From Candidatus Thorarchaeota archaeon (GTDB lineage Archaea > Asgardarchaeota > Thorarchaeia > Thorarchaeales > Thorarchaeaceae), in assembly GCA_016839345.1 (NCBI GenBank), contig JAEOUL010000164.1:1-54142 (forward strand): 54,142 nt of DNA, read 5' to 3'. The notes beneath the pieces are model-generated. The model saw only the letters and a program-made list of their open reading frames with translations. It searched no databases and was not told the origin of the DNA. This document shows, in pieces, positions 1-9,261 of the stretch (within the stretch, counting starts at the first letter, position 1; the number at the start of each line of letters is the position of its first letter). The position numbers were made by a program, and so were the translations under genes.

Positions 1-390
1 AATACAACAGACAAGATTGGCAGCTGATTTTCGTATTCGTTCATGGACTAAATAGTGCATAATTCACAATTTGGTCCCTCTTCGAAAGCTCATCTTATAT
101 TTCCTGTAGGGAACCGATTGGCTAGTTTCAAAATTTATTGATATTCAGAAATTCATTGATTTCGTAACCAACTCAGAGTGACTCCTCTTGAAGTTTTTTT
201 TATATATCCGAAAAATGGGAGTCTCTCATGGAGATAGAAATGAAAACATGGAGTCACATTTACACGAAGTGTTCTTTTCATTCTTGCGACTAAATGGAAA
301 TGAATTGAATCATCTAAGCCCCGATTCGGTCTAAACTTTCTTAAGTGTGAAACATAGTTCTAGAAGAAACATGTATCCGGAGGTATTCGG
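1..390. other. Intergenic region with candidate promoter and inverted sites
   Basis: No convincing gene is visible. A T-rich run ending in TATATAT (201-207) looks like an archaeal TATA box on the plus strand. It is flanked by GTGACTCC (178-185), GGAGTC (218-223) and GGAGTCAC (250-257), which are mutually complementary and could be operator half-sites. A 39-codon ATG ORF at 215-334 starts only 8 nt after the TATA box, too close for a transcript to include it, so it is not called. The promoter could serve the membrane protein at 391, giving a leader of roughly 160 nt. This is inference only. Confidence 0.35.
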
Positions 391-831
391 ATGGAGCGAG
401 TGAATGAGAAGTATGGTTGGATTGTGTTCCTAGGTTTGGGTTTGTTGTGGTTGGTGGTGGGCTTGTACCAAATCTTCCTTCCACGCGAACTAGCTGTAGA
501 AGACATACAGCTTGTCTTGAACTTGACCTTCGTTGAGCTTGAGTTGTCGAGTCCACTAGCCATGGATTTCGTGTTCTGGCTATACGGGAGTCTGGGTCTC
601 CTCAAAGTTAGTTGGTCTCTCTTTGTCTTAGCGATAACCTTAACGGGCTTTCGGAAGGGAGAAAAGTGGGCTTGGTGGACCCTGTGGTTGGTGCCTGCTC
701 TCTTGGTGAGCACCGGATTCTTCAACACTTTCTATATTGGTGATGTCTTCCAGATGTTGCAGTGGGTCCCGATTCTAAGTCTATCGCTAGTGGGACTCTT
801 CCTTCCGTACAGAAAGTTCTTCCCTAAATAA
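391..831 (+). CDS. Small four-helix integral membrane protein
   Basis: A 146-residue protein of unknown function. Four hydrophobic segments are visible at about residues 9-30, 55-85 (long, with a turn), 91-115 and 122-140, with a short basic C-terminus (YRKFFPK) that probably lies in the cytoplasm. The start is well supported: a GGAGGT Shine-Dalgarno at about 379-384 sits 7 nt before the ATG. It is transcribed alone, convergent with the methyltransferase at 974-1510. Aromatic residues are frequent (W at several helix ends), as expected for a membrane protein. I do not recognise a family and see no catalytic motif; a transporter or enzyme role cannot be argued from the sequence. Confidence 0.8.
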   Translation: MERVNEKYGWIVFLGLGLLWLVVGLYQIFLPRELAVEDIQLVLNLTFVELELSSPLAMDFVFWLYGSLGLLKVSWSLFVLAITLTGFRKGEKWAWWTLWLVPALLVSTGFFNTFYIGDVFQMLQWVPILSLSLVGLFLPYRKFFPK

Positions 832-973
832 TCCACATTTTGGAGTGTGTTGTCTTTGACACCAATTAGTGGTGTGCTTCGTTTGAATATGGAATTCCTT
901 CTGCCACAAGTTTACTGAAGTCAAGTTCATAATTTAGGAAACAGAGTATCCTCAGGAATGGACGAATAAACTA

Positions 974-1510
974 TTACACTATGTATAGAAAGACATCAAA
1001 GTCCACATCTGTTTCAGCCGGAGTCCAGCCATCAAAGAGATGAATGTAAGACACCACTCGTGTCCCTGGTTTCAACTCGCTGGTTAGCTTTGCTTTCAAA
1101 CGCTTGTTTGTACTAGTTCGCTGAAATACAGTCACCACTGTAGCTTCAGATAGGTCCTGAGTGAAGAAGTTCCCTCTGACCACTTGCACTTTGTTTTGCA
1201 ACCCCCTTCGTCGGACATTACACCTTGACCAAACAATACGAAGAGGATCAATCTCGATTCCGATTGCAATAGCTCCAAATTCCTCGGCAGCCATGATGAT
1301 GATTCGACCGTCGCCGGACCCCAAATCAAAGACCCTATCGTTATGGGTAACATTGGCCAGTTCTAGCATTCTTCGTACTGTATCTCTTGGTGTTGGTGTC
1401 CATGCTGCCCCCCTCACAAGAAAAGGCCACAGAAATGAAAAACCAAGAAAGATAGTACAAATCCAAATGATTAGGAAAACAATTTGAACTAATAACCAGA
1501 CATCGACCAA
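974..1510 (-). CDS. Membrane-anchored class I SAM-dependent methyltransferase
   Basis: A 178-residue protein with one N-terminal transmembrane helix (about residues 6-30) followed by a compact Rossmann methyltransferase domain. Motif I is clear (VFDLGSGDGR, about residues 61-70) and the acidic residue at the end of strand 2 is present (GIEIDP). The later strands (RVVSYIHLF) fit the family. Small anchored methyltransferases with an LGSGDGR motif resemble the FAM173/ATPSc-KMT lysine methyltransferases; that link is from memory of the motif, and the substrate is unknown. The length is short but complete for a minimal SAM fold. It is monocistronic and convergent with the membrane protein at 391-831. 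The fold is well supported, the substrate is not. Confidence 0.82.
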   Translation of the reverse strand: MVDVWLLVQIVFLIIWICTIFLGFSFLWPFLVRGAAWTPTPRDTVRRMLELANVTHNDRVFDLGSGDGRIIIMAAEEFGAIAIGIEIDPLRIVWSRCNVRRRGLQNKVQVVRGNFFTQDLSEATVVTVFQRTSTNKRLKAKLTSELKPGTRVVSYIHLFDGWTPAETDVDFDVFLYIV

Positions 1511-1863
1511 AAGAACCCCTCTAAAGGTTACTCAGTATAGTCTTTTATTTCTAGTAGTTTGATTTGCATTCTTTTTTTGTTGTATACCAAGTGTCTTCTT
1601 TTCTGTTGGAGTGGAAACGAAAAAGTATCCTTTAGGTGTAATATGTTGATCAATGTTGAGCAACAGCTCTAGTACAATTTGTAGACTAGGAAAGGGTATT
1701 TTAGAAGACAAATAGCGGAAAGAATAATTATGGCTAAAATAAAGACAAACTCTACATGTATGATTTTGCAAAACCCTTTTATGCACGCCGAGGATTCGAC
1801 GCCGCCAAGCGTTAAGATAGCAACATGATATGCCATCTCAAGCTTTATCGAGAGTGACGTTGG
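1511..1863. other. 353-nt intergenic region, no gene seen
   Basis: This lies between divergent genes (methyltransferase on minus, surface protein on plus). It is AT-rich with short ORFs only. A near-palindrome, GTTGATCAA-TG-TTGAGCAAC at 1645-1664, matches at 8 of 9 positions and is a possible operator. No clear Shine-Dalgarno precedes the ATG at 1864; GAGAG at about 1850-1854 is the only purine run nearby. Confidence 0.4.
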
Positions 1864-3774
1864 ATGAGCAAGATACACAGAGTATTTGCATTTCTCTTCG
1901 TAATAATGTTCATGGCTAGCATAGCCACTCCAGCTTCAAATTATGATGTCATTTCAGATGCAAAGCTCCTGGAAACATCCTTTGAAACTGCCGAAACAGA
2001 CTATGTTGTTACCATCAGAGTTCATAACGAACTGATGGCTTTCAATGATGATGATTTTGATTTCAATGTAAAGAATGGTACAGTACCACTCAGCGGTGCT
2101 AATGTGACACTCTACAATAAAACTAGTGGTCTATATTATGACCATGAACTTACTGATGGTTTTGGTAATCTCAATTTTACTAATCTGCCTCAAGGTACCT
2201 ATATATGGAATGTATCTTCAAGTGATCTCACCACTCCTCAGGCTACTGGAGAGATTGTTTCTGACGGTCCCGAAGCAAATGTCAAGATTGAATTTGGGAA
2301 CCTCGATTGGGAAAACGACGATGATGATCTCAATGCAACTATTACTGATATTGAGAATATTCCCGCATACAATCTCAACTTCACGATTCATTTCCAAACG
2401 AATGGTTCAGTCTGGGATTATGTTGAGGTCATTGATGGAAGAGCAGATTTTGCAGATATTCCAACTGAAAATTATACCTGGAAAGTGACAGTTCTTGGAG
2501 ACCCAATATATGAGGGTTATCTCTTAGATCAAGGAGATTTCGAGTCGAACGGTACACAGCTACTGGTACAACAATATATTGGACCATTTACTGGAGATCC
2601 TTACCTCTTTGACCTAGAGATTTTTACTTACTATGAAACTAGTATAAGCCCTATTGTCGGTGCTGACGTTGTGTTAATGTATAAGAATGGTAGTTTGATT
2701 GCCTCTGCAGTTACTCCAGCAAATGGAACCGTTATCTTCATTGACCTACCAATTGCTTTCATAAATTGGTCGGTAACTTTTGGAGGCCAACCTGTTGGAT
2801 TAGGTGATTTTTGGTATAATCTAACGACACTTGAATCAGATCTAAGAAGTCCAGTAATCGTTGGTCCTGAAGACCAAGCCTGTCTGATTGATTCAGAGAA
2901 TGTGACAATAACTTGGACAATTATGGATGATTTTCCAAGCTCTGTTGAAGTGTGGGTGGATGGCACACTCAATGTATCTATGTCTTGGGTAAACACAACC
3001 TATGATTTTGTCTACAATGTTAGTGCTTCATTTCAAGAATTCATAATTGGCGAATACGAGATTAAATTAGTAGCCATTGACCAGAACTCCAATTCTGAAG
3101 AAGATATTGTGAAATTCCGAATTTATGAGAATGTAACTCCTGTTATTGAGGGACCTGAACCTGTAGAGTTCTACTTCACAGAAACAGGATACACGCTCTC
3201 TTGGAATGTTACAGATGACTATCTGAATATGTTTGAAATTCTTCGAAACGATGAAAAATTCGACGAAGGTATAATCAATCCTGATGATCCTGTGATTACG
3301 ATTAGTTTGGATCAATTGGCAATTGGAGTACACAACTTCACGCTTTATGCAAATGACACAAGCGGAAACACGGCAACGCACAGTGTTCTTGTAACTGTGA
3401 ATAGAGATGATATTGCTCCAATCATAGTGTACTCACCTGCTACTATATATTATGCACAGGGAGATAGAAACCTCATCTTCAGTTGGACCGCAACTGACGA
3501 TTTCAAAGATTACTACACAATCGAAATAGATGGTGACCTCCTCATTACTGAAGATTGGACGACTGACAATATCGAATTTGATTTCTCTGGACTGCTACAA
3601 GGCACTCATGAGGTCACACTCAAAGTATATGACCTCGGTGGAAACATGGCTGAGTCTACTGTCATTGTGCAGGTTTCAGTTTCAACAGTTCTTGTATATA
3701 TAATCTCAGCAGGACTCATAGCCGCAGGCATTATCGCTTTCATTGTAATTGTCTGGTTTGTGAGATACCGATAG
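1864..3774 (+). CDS. Cell-surface protein with Ig-like repeats and C-terminal membrane anchor
   Basis: A 636-residue exported protein. An N-terminal Sec signal (basic MSKIHR, then a hydrophobic core ending near ATPA, residue 24) and a C-terminal helix followed by WFVRYR (about residues 610-636) indicate a type I surface protein. The ectodomain begins with a carboxypeptidase-regulatory/CNA-B-like beta domain (residues ~45-140: GANVTLYN... GNLNFTNLPQGTY) that seems to recur near 150-320. It then has about three Ig-like repeats of ~95 residues (about 325-600) with recurring elements such as SWTATDD and GTHEVTLKVYD. N-glycosylation sequons (NxS/T) are frequent. A paralogous architecture occurs at 33802-35559. 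Role is inferred as adhesion or cell-wall structure; no enzymatic motif is seen. Confidence 0.85.
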   Translation: MSKIHRVFAFLFVIMFMASIATPASNYDVISDAKLLETSFETAETDYVVTIRVHNELMAFNDDDFDFNVKNGTVPLSGANVTLYNKTSGLYYDHELTDGFGNLNFTNLPQGTYIWNVSSSDLTTPQATGEIVSDGPEANVKIEFGNLDWENDDDDLNATITDIENIPAYNLNFTIHFQTNGSVWDYVEVIDGRADFADIPTENYTWKVTVLGDPIYEGYLLDQGDFESNGTQLLVQQYIGPFTGDPYLFDLEIFTYYETSISPIVGADVVLMYKNGSLIASAVTPANGTVIFIDLPIAFINWSVTFGGQPVGLGDFWYNLTTLESDLRSPVIVGPEDQACLIDSENVTITWTIMDDFPSSVEVWVDGTLNVSMSWVNTTYDFVYNVSASFQEFIIGEYEIKLVAIDQNSNSEEDIVKFRIYENVTPVIEGPEPVEFYFTETGYTLSWNVTDDYLNMFEILRNDEKFDEGIINPDDPVITISLDQLAIGVHNFTLYANDTSGNTATHSVLVTVNRDDIAPIIVYSPATIYYAQGDRNLIFSWTATDDFKDYYTIEIDGDLLITEDWTTDNIEFDFSGLLQGTHEVTLKVYDLGGNMAESTVIVQVSVSTVLVYIISAGLIAAGIIAFIVIVWFVRYR

Positions 3775-3779
3775 AATAA

Positions 3780-3809
3780 ACGGCGGTCGGGAAAGGCCGT
3801 CATCCTTTT
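3780..3809 (+). terminator. Possible weak stem-loop terminator after the surface protein gene
   Basis: ACGGC (3780-3784) can pair with GCCGT (3796-3800) across an 11-nt loop, followed by CCTTTTAAT. It begins just after the stop codon at 3774. The T-rich part may also act as the TATA element of the AsnRS gene, so the assignment is uncertain. Confidence 0.4.
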
Positions 3810-3869
3810 AATCTCTTAAAGAGAGGTCAGGAGAGTCACAGCCATACTCAGGATGTGACATCAACAATT

Positions 3870-5177
3870 ATGGTGAAAAAAGTGAGCTATATCCACGTCA
3901 GGGACGTGCTTGAAGGAAAGCATGAAGGAGATCGAGTTCACCTTCGAGGCTGGATTCATCGGATTCGGAAACAGAAGAAAATGGTGTTTGCCCTTCTCCG
4001 AGACCCTTCAGGTGTCGTTCAGACTGTCATCAAGAAAACAGCTGTAAGCGAAGAAGAATATGCTGACGCTGAAAAGATGCTAATAGAATCCCTTGTCACA
4101 ATGGTTGGTGTTGTCAAGGCCGACTCTCGTGCTGAGGGAGGTTACGAAATCCAAGTTGAGAAGTTTGAGGTCTTGCACTTCGCAGAGGAGTTCCCGATCA
4201 CGGAGCATCAAAGCACTGAATTCTTGAATGATAATCGTCACCTTTGGATGAGATCTCGCCAGCTCACAAATGTACTCAAGATCCGTGATGAGGTATTCCG
4301 AAGTGCTAGAGCTTACCTCAGGAGTGAGGGGTTCTATGAAACAACCTCTCCGATGTTTGTTTCTACAATGGGGGAAGAGGGATCTGAGCTCTTTGAGGTT
4401 GAGTACTTTGGAAAGAAAGTCTACATGACTCAAACAAGCCAGATGCATCTAGAACCTCAGCTCTTTGCAATGGAGAAGGTGTTCATCCTCGCTCCATCAT
4501 TTCGAGCTGAGAAGTCGAGGACACGGAAACATCTAACCGAGTTTTGGCACCTTGAAGCAGAAGAAGCATGGTGTGATCACGAGTGCAACTTGAAACGACA
4601 AGAGGGACTTGTCAGTTATATGTGCCATGCCGTTGCCAACAACAGACGAACCGAGCTTGCTGAACTTATTGTTGATCCAAAACGGTTACTTGGAGTGAAT
4701 CCTCCATTTGACCGTATGACTTACTCTGAGGCAATTGAAATCTGTCAGAAAGCTGGGATTGATATCAAGTGGGGTGATGATATTCGGAGTGAAGCAGAAG
4801 AATTCCTCACTAAAGACAGTGATAACTTTCTCTTTGTAGAATATTATCCAAAAGAAATCAAATCATTTTACATGAAACACAACCCAGAAGACCCTCGGAC
4901 CTACAAGAACAGTGACCTTCTCGGTCCACGTGGATTTGGAGAGGTCATTGGTGGAAGCGAGCGTGAAACCGATGCTCAACTCATTATCGACAATCTAAAC
5001 AGAATAGGTGATGACCCTGAGAGATACAAGTGGTACATCGATATCAGAAGATATGGAAGTGTACAACACTCTGGCTTTGGAGTTGGCATGGATCGTTTGA
5101 TAACCTGGATGTTGGAGCTTGAGCACATTCGAGACTGCATTCCATTCCCAAGGACCGTCAGTCGAATATATCCCTAG
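3870..5177 (+). CDS. asnS: Asparaginyl-tRNA synthetase, archaeal type
   Basis: A class IIb aminoacyl-tRNA synthetase that charges tRNA-Asn in the cytoplasm. An N-terminal OB-fold anticodon-binding domain (about residues 10-110; VHLRGWIHRIRKQKK) is followed by the catalytic domain. Motif 2 reads FRAEKSRTRKHLTEFW and motif 3 GFGVGMDRL near the C-terminus, ending in FPRTVSRIYP. HLTEFWHLEAE and the C-terminal CIPFPRT favour Asn over Asp, because archaeal AspRS typically ends ILFPRD. The length of about 435 residues is normal. The start is ambiguous: ATG at 3870 or an in-frame GTG at 3855, neither with a good Shine-Dalgarno. TATA-like TCTTAAAG at 3813-3820 would give a nearly leaderless mRNA. It is convergent with the minus-strand operon, with a strong hairpin in between. 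Confidence 0.93.
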   Translation: MVKKVSYIHVRDVLEGKHEGDRVHLRGWIHRIRKQKKMVFALLRDPSGVVQTVIKKTAVSEEEYADAEKMLIESLVTMVGVVKADSRAEGGYEIQVEKFEVLHFAEEFPITEHQSTEFLNDNRHLWMRSRQLTNVLKIRDEVFRSARAYLRSEGFYETTSPMFVSTMGEEGSELFEVEYFGKKVYMTQTSQMHLEPQLFAMEKVFILAPSFRAEKSRTRKHLTEFWHLEAEEAWCDHECNLKRQEGLVSYMCHAVANNRRTELAELIVDPKRLLGVNPPFDRMTYSEAIEICQKAGIDIKWGDDIRSEAEEFLTKDSDNFLFVEYYPKEIKSFYMKHNPEDPRTYKNSDLLGPRGFGEVIGGSERETDAQLIIDNLNRIGDDPERYKWYIDIRRYGSVQHSGFGVGMDRLITWMLELEHIRDCIPFPRTVSRIYP

Positions 5178-5182
5178 AAGGT

Positions 5183-5219
5183 GTGTATCTCCTTCGTGGA
5201 GATACACTCAGTATGTTTT
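5183..5219. terminator. Strong bidirectional hairpin between convergent genes
   Basis: GTGTATCTCC (5183-5192) and GGAGATACAC (5198-5207) form a perfect 10-bp stem with a 5-nt loop (TTCGT), followed by GTTTTC at 5214-5219. It sits 6 nt after the AsnRS stop and before the 3' end of the minus-strand gene at 5238, so it could end transcription from both sides. Confidence 0.75.
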
Positions 5220-5237
5220 CAATACCCGTTTCAATTC

Positions 5238-5474
5238 TTAACTTGATTCCTCTACATGCTTCTTCTCAACCAACTCAGCCTGGTGGATTCGAACCATCCT
5301 GATTGAATAGATTAGACCGACTCCTCCTAGCAATACACCAATGAGCCATAATGGACTGGCGAGTGGGTGTGTCAACCACAGAGTAAATCCATAGATGTTA
5401 AGACTTGCAAAGAATATGCCAAAGCTAATGATAACTGCATAGTATGACCAGGGCATGCGGGGTTGGCTCATCAT
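5238..5474 (-). CDS. Small two-helix membrane protein at the end of the ABC operon
   Basis: A 78-residue protein with two hydrophobic segments (about residues 12-33 and 40-59) and a charged C-terminal tail (RIHQAELVEKKHVEESS) that is probably cytoplasmic. It begins 62 nt downstream of the ATPase-AbrB gene on the same strand, so it is probably the last gene of that ABC operon. I do not recognise the family. It may be an accessory subunit of the exporter; that is inferred from position alone. Confidence 0.65.
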   Translation of the reverse strand: MMSQPRMPWSYYAVIISFGIFFASLNIYGFTLWLTHPLASPLWLIGVLLGGVGLIYSIRMVRIHQAELVEKKHVEESS

Positions 5475-5536
5475 TTATTCACACTCTGACCTCATAACTA
5501 CATCAATATAGAGATTGTCCAACAAATGAAGAGCCG

Positions 5537-6421
5537 CTATTGTATTGTTTGATTGTTATTGTTCTCATCATCAGCTTCAAGTGGAGTGACCAAGAGCCCT
5601 TCAGATGTTGCTTTAAGAACCACTCTCTTTTTAATACCCGCGAGACGTCTCACTGTTTCCGGAATAACCATTCTTCCCTTGGCATCAATTTCTGTGATAT
5701 CGCCATAGAGCGTATGTTTCTGACCTTCAATGAGACCATCTCTGATTCTCAGCACACGGTCAGCATATTGAGCAACTCTCGGATTGTGTGTGACATTAAT
5801 GACAGTTGTTCCAAACTCTTCATTTGTCTTTTTCAGAGCTTCCATGACTATCTCAGTTGTTTCACTATCTAGCTCTCCAGTAATTTCGTCTCCAAGAAGA
5901 AGCTCCGGATTGTTAGCCAAAGCCACGCAAATCGCAGTACGCTGGTTTTCACCCCCAGACATCTGATTTGGTTTATGTTCCATCCTTGGACCCAATCCCA
6001 TAGAATCTAGCAGCATACGCGCTCTTTTGTCTGCCATCCTCGAGGGTGCGCCTGCCAATTTCATTGGTAGAGTCACATTTTTGAGTGCTGAAAGCCCAGG
6101 AACGAGATTTCCTAACTGCCAGATGAATCCAACCTTCTGCCTTCGGTAGAGCATAGCCCTTCTATCATCAAGCATTGTGACACTATGACCATCGTATAGC
6201 ACCAATCCTGCTGTTGGCTTGTCTAAAGCACCAAGCATTTTCAGTAGAGTAGATTTTCCACTCCCACTTGGACCAATGATTGAGAGGAACTCTCCACCGC
6301 TCACTTCGAAGTCTACACCTCTCAGAGCAATGACCTCTTTTTGTCCTCTTTTATAGACCTTCATAAGGTCACGAACAACAACTTTGTATTGATCCGATAT
6401 TTCATCTAGATTCTCTGACAT
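5537..6421 (-). CDS. ABC transporter ATPase (LolD/MacB type) fused to an AbrB-like domain
   Basis: A 294-residue cytoplasmic ATPase that should energise the FtsX-type permeases encoded just upstream. Walker A is GPSGSGKST, the Q-loop IWQLGN, the signature MSGGENQR, Walker B LLLGDE followed by ITGELD (usually PTGNLD), and the switch His is in VTHNP. After the ATPase ends (about residue 236), a 58-residue tail carries a SpoVT-AbrB-like swapped-hairpin motif (ITEIDAKGRMVIPETVR, about 242-258), a fold normally found in DNA-binding regulators. I place the start at ATG 6421, 5 nt beyond the upstream stop; a longer reading frame to 6679 is Cys/His-rich nonsense overlapping the permease gene. The last residues are Asn-rich. 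Confidence 0.9.
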   Translation of the reverse strand: MSENLDEISDQYKVVVRDLMKVYKRGQKEVIALRGVDFEVSGGEFLSIIGPSGSGKSTLLKMLGALDKPTAGLVLYDGHSVTMLDDRRAMLYRRQKVGFIWQLGNLVPGLSALKNVTLPMKLAGAPSRMADKRARMLLDSMGLGPRMEHKPNQMSGGENQRTAICVALANNPELLLGDEITGELDSETTEIVMEALKKTNEEFGTTVINVTHNPRVAQYADRVLRIRDGLIEGQKHTLYGDITEIDAKGRMVIPETVRRLAGIKKRVVLKATSEGLLVTPLEADDENNNNQTIQ

Positions 6422-6426
6422 GATGA

Positions 6427-9261
6427 TCACTCCGTGTATTGAATTTCCTCCGCGATATTTAGCTTCAGCGTTCTGATAAGAACAACATAAGTTGCGATAA
6501 GTGACACTGTCACTGCTATCCCAACAATGAGAAAAACCAAGGACCATGGTATATTCAGTACAATTGGAAGTCTTGACCATAGCTGTGATGTTGTTATTCC
6601 CATGTAGAGCAGTGGAACATTCTGAAGGATGAATGCAAGACCTACACCAACAACACCTCCAATGAGTGCAGCAAGGCATAATCCAATTGTTGTATCCGTA
6701 AGTGCTGCAACAATCATCGATTTTGGCTCAGTTCCCAAAGCCCTAAGTACGGAGAATTGTTTACGTAATCCCCTTACTCTTACCGTTGTCACAATAATCA
6801 TTCCAATTGTGAGATAGATTAGCGAAAATACGACATTGAGTGTATATGCCCCATAAATGGACTGTGTGGCTCTAGAATCAAGAACTGCGTCAATGAACTC
6901 GTTTGCTGCTTGAACATTTGAAAAGCTATTCGGTGCAATGTTGTAGATGTCGATTAGTGTCTGAGTGTAGTTTGCCCCTGGTTCTAGATTGACATAAAAC
7001 TTGGTCACCTTAGTAGAATTAATCCACGAATGAAGCAAACTCAAATCCATAATCAAAAAATCTGTAGCATCTGGTTCGCCTGGGAGATATGTCTGTCGTA
7101 TATATGATTCTTCCATTGTATTAACTAGTAAATCAATGATGGTACACTGTGTTTCATTATACCATCCTTGACTGAAGACCTGAAGATTCAGTGAATCAGA
7201 ATAAATTGGGCGTTGAATTCTCGTATATTCATCAATTACGTAGCTAGCTATTGGCTTGAATGATGTGATGATATTCGCATTATCCTCAACATCCTCAGCT
7301 AATCTAGGTATTGTAATCCAAGGCGAGCTCTCTAGTGTAAAGTATTCAAGAAAGAATGCAGTTGAAGCCCAGCTTTCGGGTTCAATTCCATATAATGATA
7401 TGCTGCGATTAACAGTTTCCCCATAACCAATATAATACGCATTCCAATATTGGACATATCCTGTCGTGCGTAGCATTGGACTAACCTGCTTTACTCCCTC
7501 AACTGCAGTTATATTGTCCACTAAATCAATTGTAACATTGTTGAGTGATGTATCTACATCAACTACAATGTCTGCCCCAGTTTGGAACTGAAAAACATGC
7601 TTCATATGCATGTCACCAGTAGTCGCTGATAGCGAAGCAAAGAGTCCAGCACAAAACACCATAGCAATGAACATTGTTCCCATGGCTTCTGATTTCTTAA
7701 ACATCAATACTGACCTTGAAATCAGGCGAGATCCGACAACCAAGGATGGTCTCCGAATCCTGGAGAGAATCTTTGATTTGATTTTAGCAGTTGGACGTGA
7801 GAAACCTCGCGTAAACGTAAAAAGAAATACTGCAAACAAAGGTATGATAACGATACTGAAAGATGAAATTCCAAAATATGCAAAGAATCCCAACATTGGA
7901 ACTAACAACCATGCAGTAATACCGGCTGCTATGAGATCAATAGATACGCTACCCATTTTTTCCGATTGAGTAAGTATCTCACCTTCAAGAACAGCGTGCG
8001 CTTCCGTAGGTGTCATGATTAGAGCTTTAATTGCTCCAGGTAGGGCAATGATTATTCCTGCAATAAATGAGAAGAGGAAAACTGCTATTACCGCTATTGG
8101 ATTAAGCAGAAGTGCAAAACCCTGAAGCTGTTCTAAATTGAATATAAGAAGTTCCCTCACTGTTCCTGATAGTATTGCGGATGTAGTGCCTACAACAACC
8201 GCTCCAAGGCTACCCACAGTTCCCGTGGCAAGAGCACTACTGAGTACCCAGCTGAAAGCCTGAATTCCAGACGAGCCACGAGTCTTTAGTGTTCCAACGT
8301 CTCTACGTTGCTCATCAGACAGTAGCTTGGAGTTGTATTGAATTAACATGATGCCCATGATTATTGAAGGCAATGAGAATGCTAGCGCAATTGCTCTTAC
8401 ACTAATTGACCAAACTGAATATTCGTAAACTGCATCGATGAGCTTGAATCCATTATAGCCAACCACTGCATACGGAAGGGTCGCTTGTTCTATCTGTCTC
8501 TTGACTGAGTTTAAAGATTCCAACATTACTTGAGCATCCGTTTCAAGAATAGCCTGTTTATCAAAACCGACCCATATTCTATCTGTGATACCCTCATATT
8601 CTTCAGGAGGTAGAATACCAAACACAGATTCAATTGCTTCAGGAGTTGAGATCATCTGAAGGTATGTAACTTCTGGCTCTCCCCAATATGGACTGTGCAT
8701 ATAGATGTGTGACGTGAATGTTCCGACAATAACGAAAGTCTGTTCCACTACCACTTCAGTCCAATTCTCATCATGTAGCATGAGCGAAATAGAATAATTT
8801 CCTCCAATCTCCAAACCATCCTGAAGGAATCTTGACCTTTCAACAATGCAAGAGTTCTCATCATAGGACAATGTACCCTCAGCAAGCTCTATAGCCTTGG
8901 GGAAATTGTCAAAGACACTGCTATTAATTCCTAGGAATGCTTTCCAACTGAACCTGTAATCCTCCTCCATATAATCATAGAATTGAGCTATTGTGGCAAT
9001 TTCTGTTGCTATTACATTGTCCTGTTCCTCAACAATACTTCTTATGTCTTCGACAGTTGTAGTGTTTTGATAATAGAATGGGTAATTGAAAGATACTTCC
9101 ATATCAATTGGGACTTCTGCAGTCATATCATCCAAAACAGTCGGTGCTATAGAGTCCATATAGAACAGAATTCCACCAAGCACTCCACTAGAAAGTGAGA
9201 AAATGAGTAGTGTCGCAAGAACCTCTGGAGTTCTGGCTGAGAGACGAGAGAAAAGGAACAT
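6427..9261 (-). CDS. ABC transporter permease, MacB/FtsX superfamily (second of pair)
   Basis: A 944-residue integral membrane protein. It has an N-terminal helix (about residues 17-36), a large extracytoplasmic domain (about 40-275), a bundle of helices (about 280-480), another helix near 525-545, a second extracytoplasmic domain (about 550-800) and three C-terminal helices in an FtsX-like domain (about 815-935). This duplicated FtsX layout is typical of archaeal and Gram-positive export or lipoprotein-handling ABC systems. Its ATG directly abuts the stop of the permease at 9262-12063, and its stop lies 5 nt before the ATPase-AbrB start, so all are co-transcribed. The substrate cannot be told from sequence. 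The two permeases share layout rather than close identity and probably form a heterodimer. Confidence 0.88.
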   Translation of the reverse strand: MFLFSRLSARTPEVLATLLIFSLSSGVLGGILFYMDSIAPTVLDDMTAEVPIDMEVSFNYPFYYQNTTTVEDIRSIVEEQDNVIATEIATIAQFYDYMEEDYRFSWKAFLGINSSVFDNFPKAIELAEGTLSYDENSCIVERSRFLQDGLEIGGNYSISLMLHDENWTEVVVEQTFVIVGTFTSHIYMHSPYWGEPEVTYLQMISTPEAIESVFGILPPEEYEGITDRIWVGFDKQAILETDAQVMLESLNSVKRQIEQATLPYAVVGYNGFKLIDAVYEYSVWSISVRAIALAFSLPSIIMGIMLIQYNSKLLSDEQRRDVGTLKTRGSSGIQAFSWVLSSALATGTVGSLGAVVVGTTSAILSGTVRELLIFNLEQLQGFALLLNPIAVIAVFLFSFIAGIIIALPGAIKALIMTPTEAHAVLEGEILTQSEKMGSVSIDLIAAGITAWLLVPMLGFFAYFGISSFSIVIIPLFAVFLFTFTRGFSRPTAKIKSKILSRIRRPSLVVGSRLISRSVLMFKKSEAMGTMFIAMVFCAGLFASLSATTGDMHMKHVFQFQTGADIVVDVDTSLNNVTIDLVDNITAVEGVKQVSPMLRTTGYVQYWNAYYIGYGETVNRSISLYGIEPESWASTAFFLEYFTLESSPWITIPRLAEDVEDNANIITSFKPIASYVIDEYTRIQRPIYSDSLNLQVFSQGWYNETQCTIIDLLVNTMEESYIRQTYLPGEPDATDFLIMDLSLLHSWINSTKVTKFYVNLEPGANYTQTLIDIYNIAPNSFSNVQAANEFIDAVLDSRATQSIYGAYTLNVVFSLIYLTIGMIIVTTVRVRGLRKQFSVLRALGTEPKSMIVAALTDTTIGLCLAALIGGVVGVGLAFILQNVPLLYMGITTSQLWSRLPIVLNIPWSLVFLIVGIAVTVSLIATYVVLIRTLKLNIAEEIQYTE

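Noticed and set aside
215..334. 39-codon ATG ORF on the plus strand in the first intergenic region
   Set aside because: It starts 8 nt after the TATA-like TATATAT, so the promoter I see could not transcribe it whole; no Shine-Dalgarno; sequence unlike a protein.
6422..6679. Longer N-terminus for the ATPase-AbrB gene
   Set aside because: It reads back into the upstream permease coding region with a Cys/His-rich sequence; the ATG at 6421 follows the permease stop directly.
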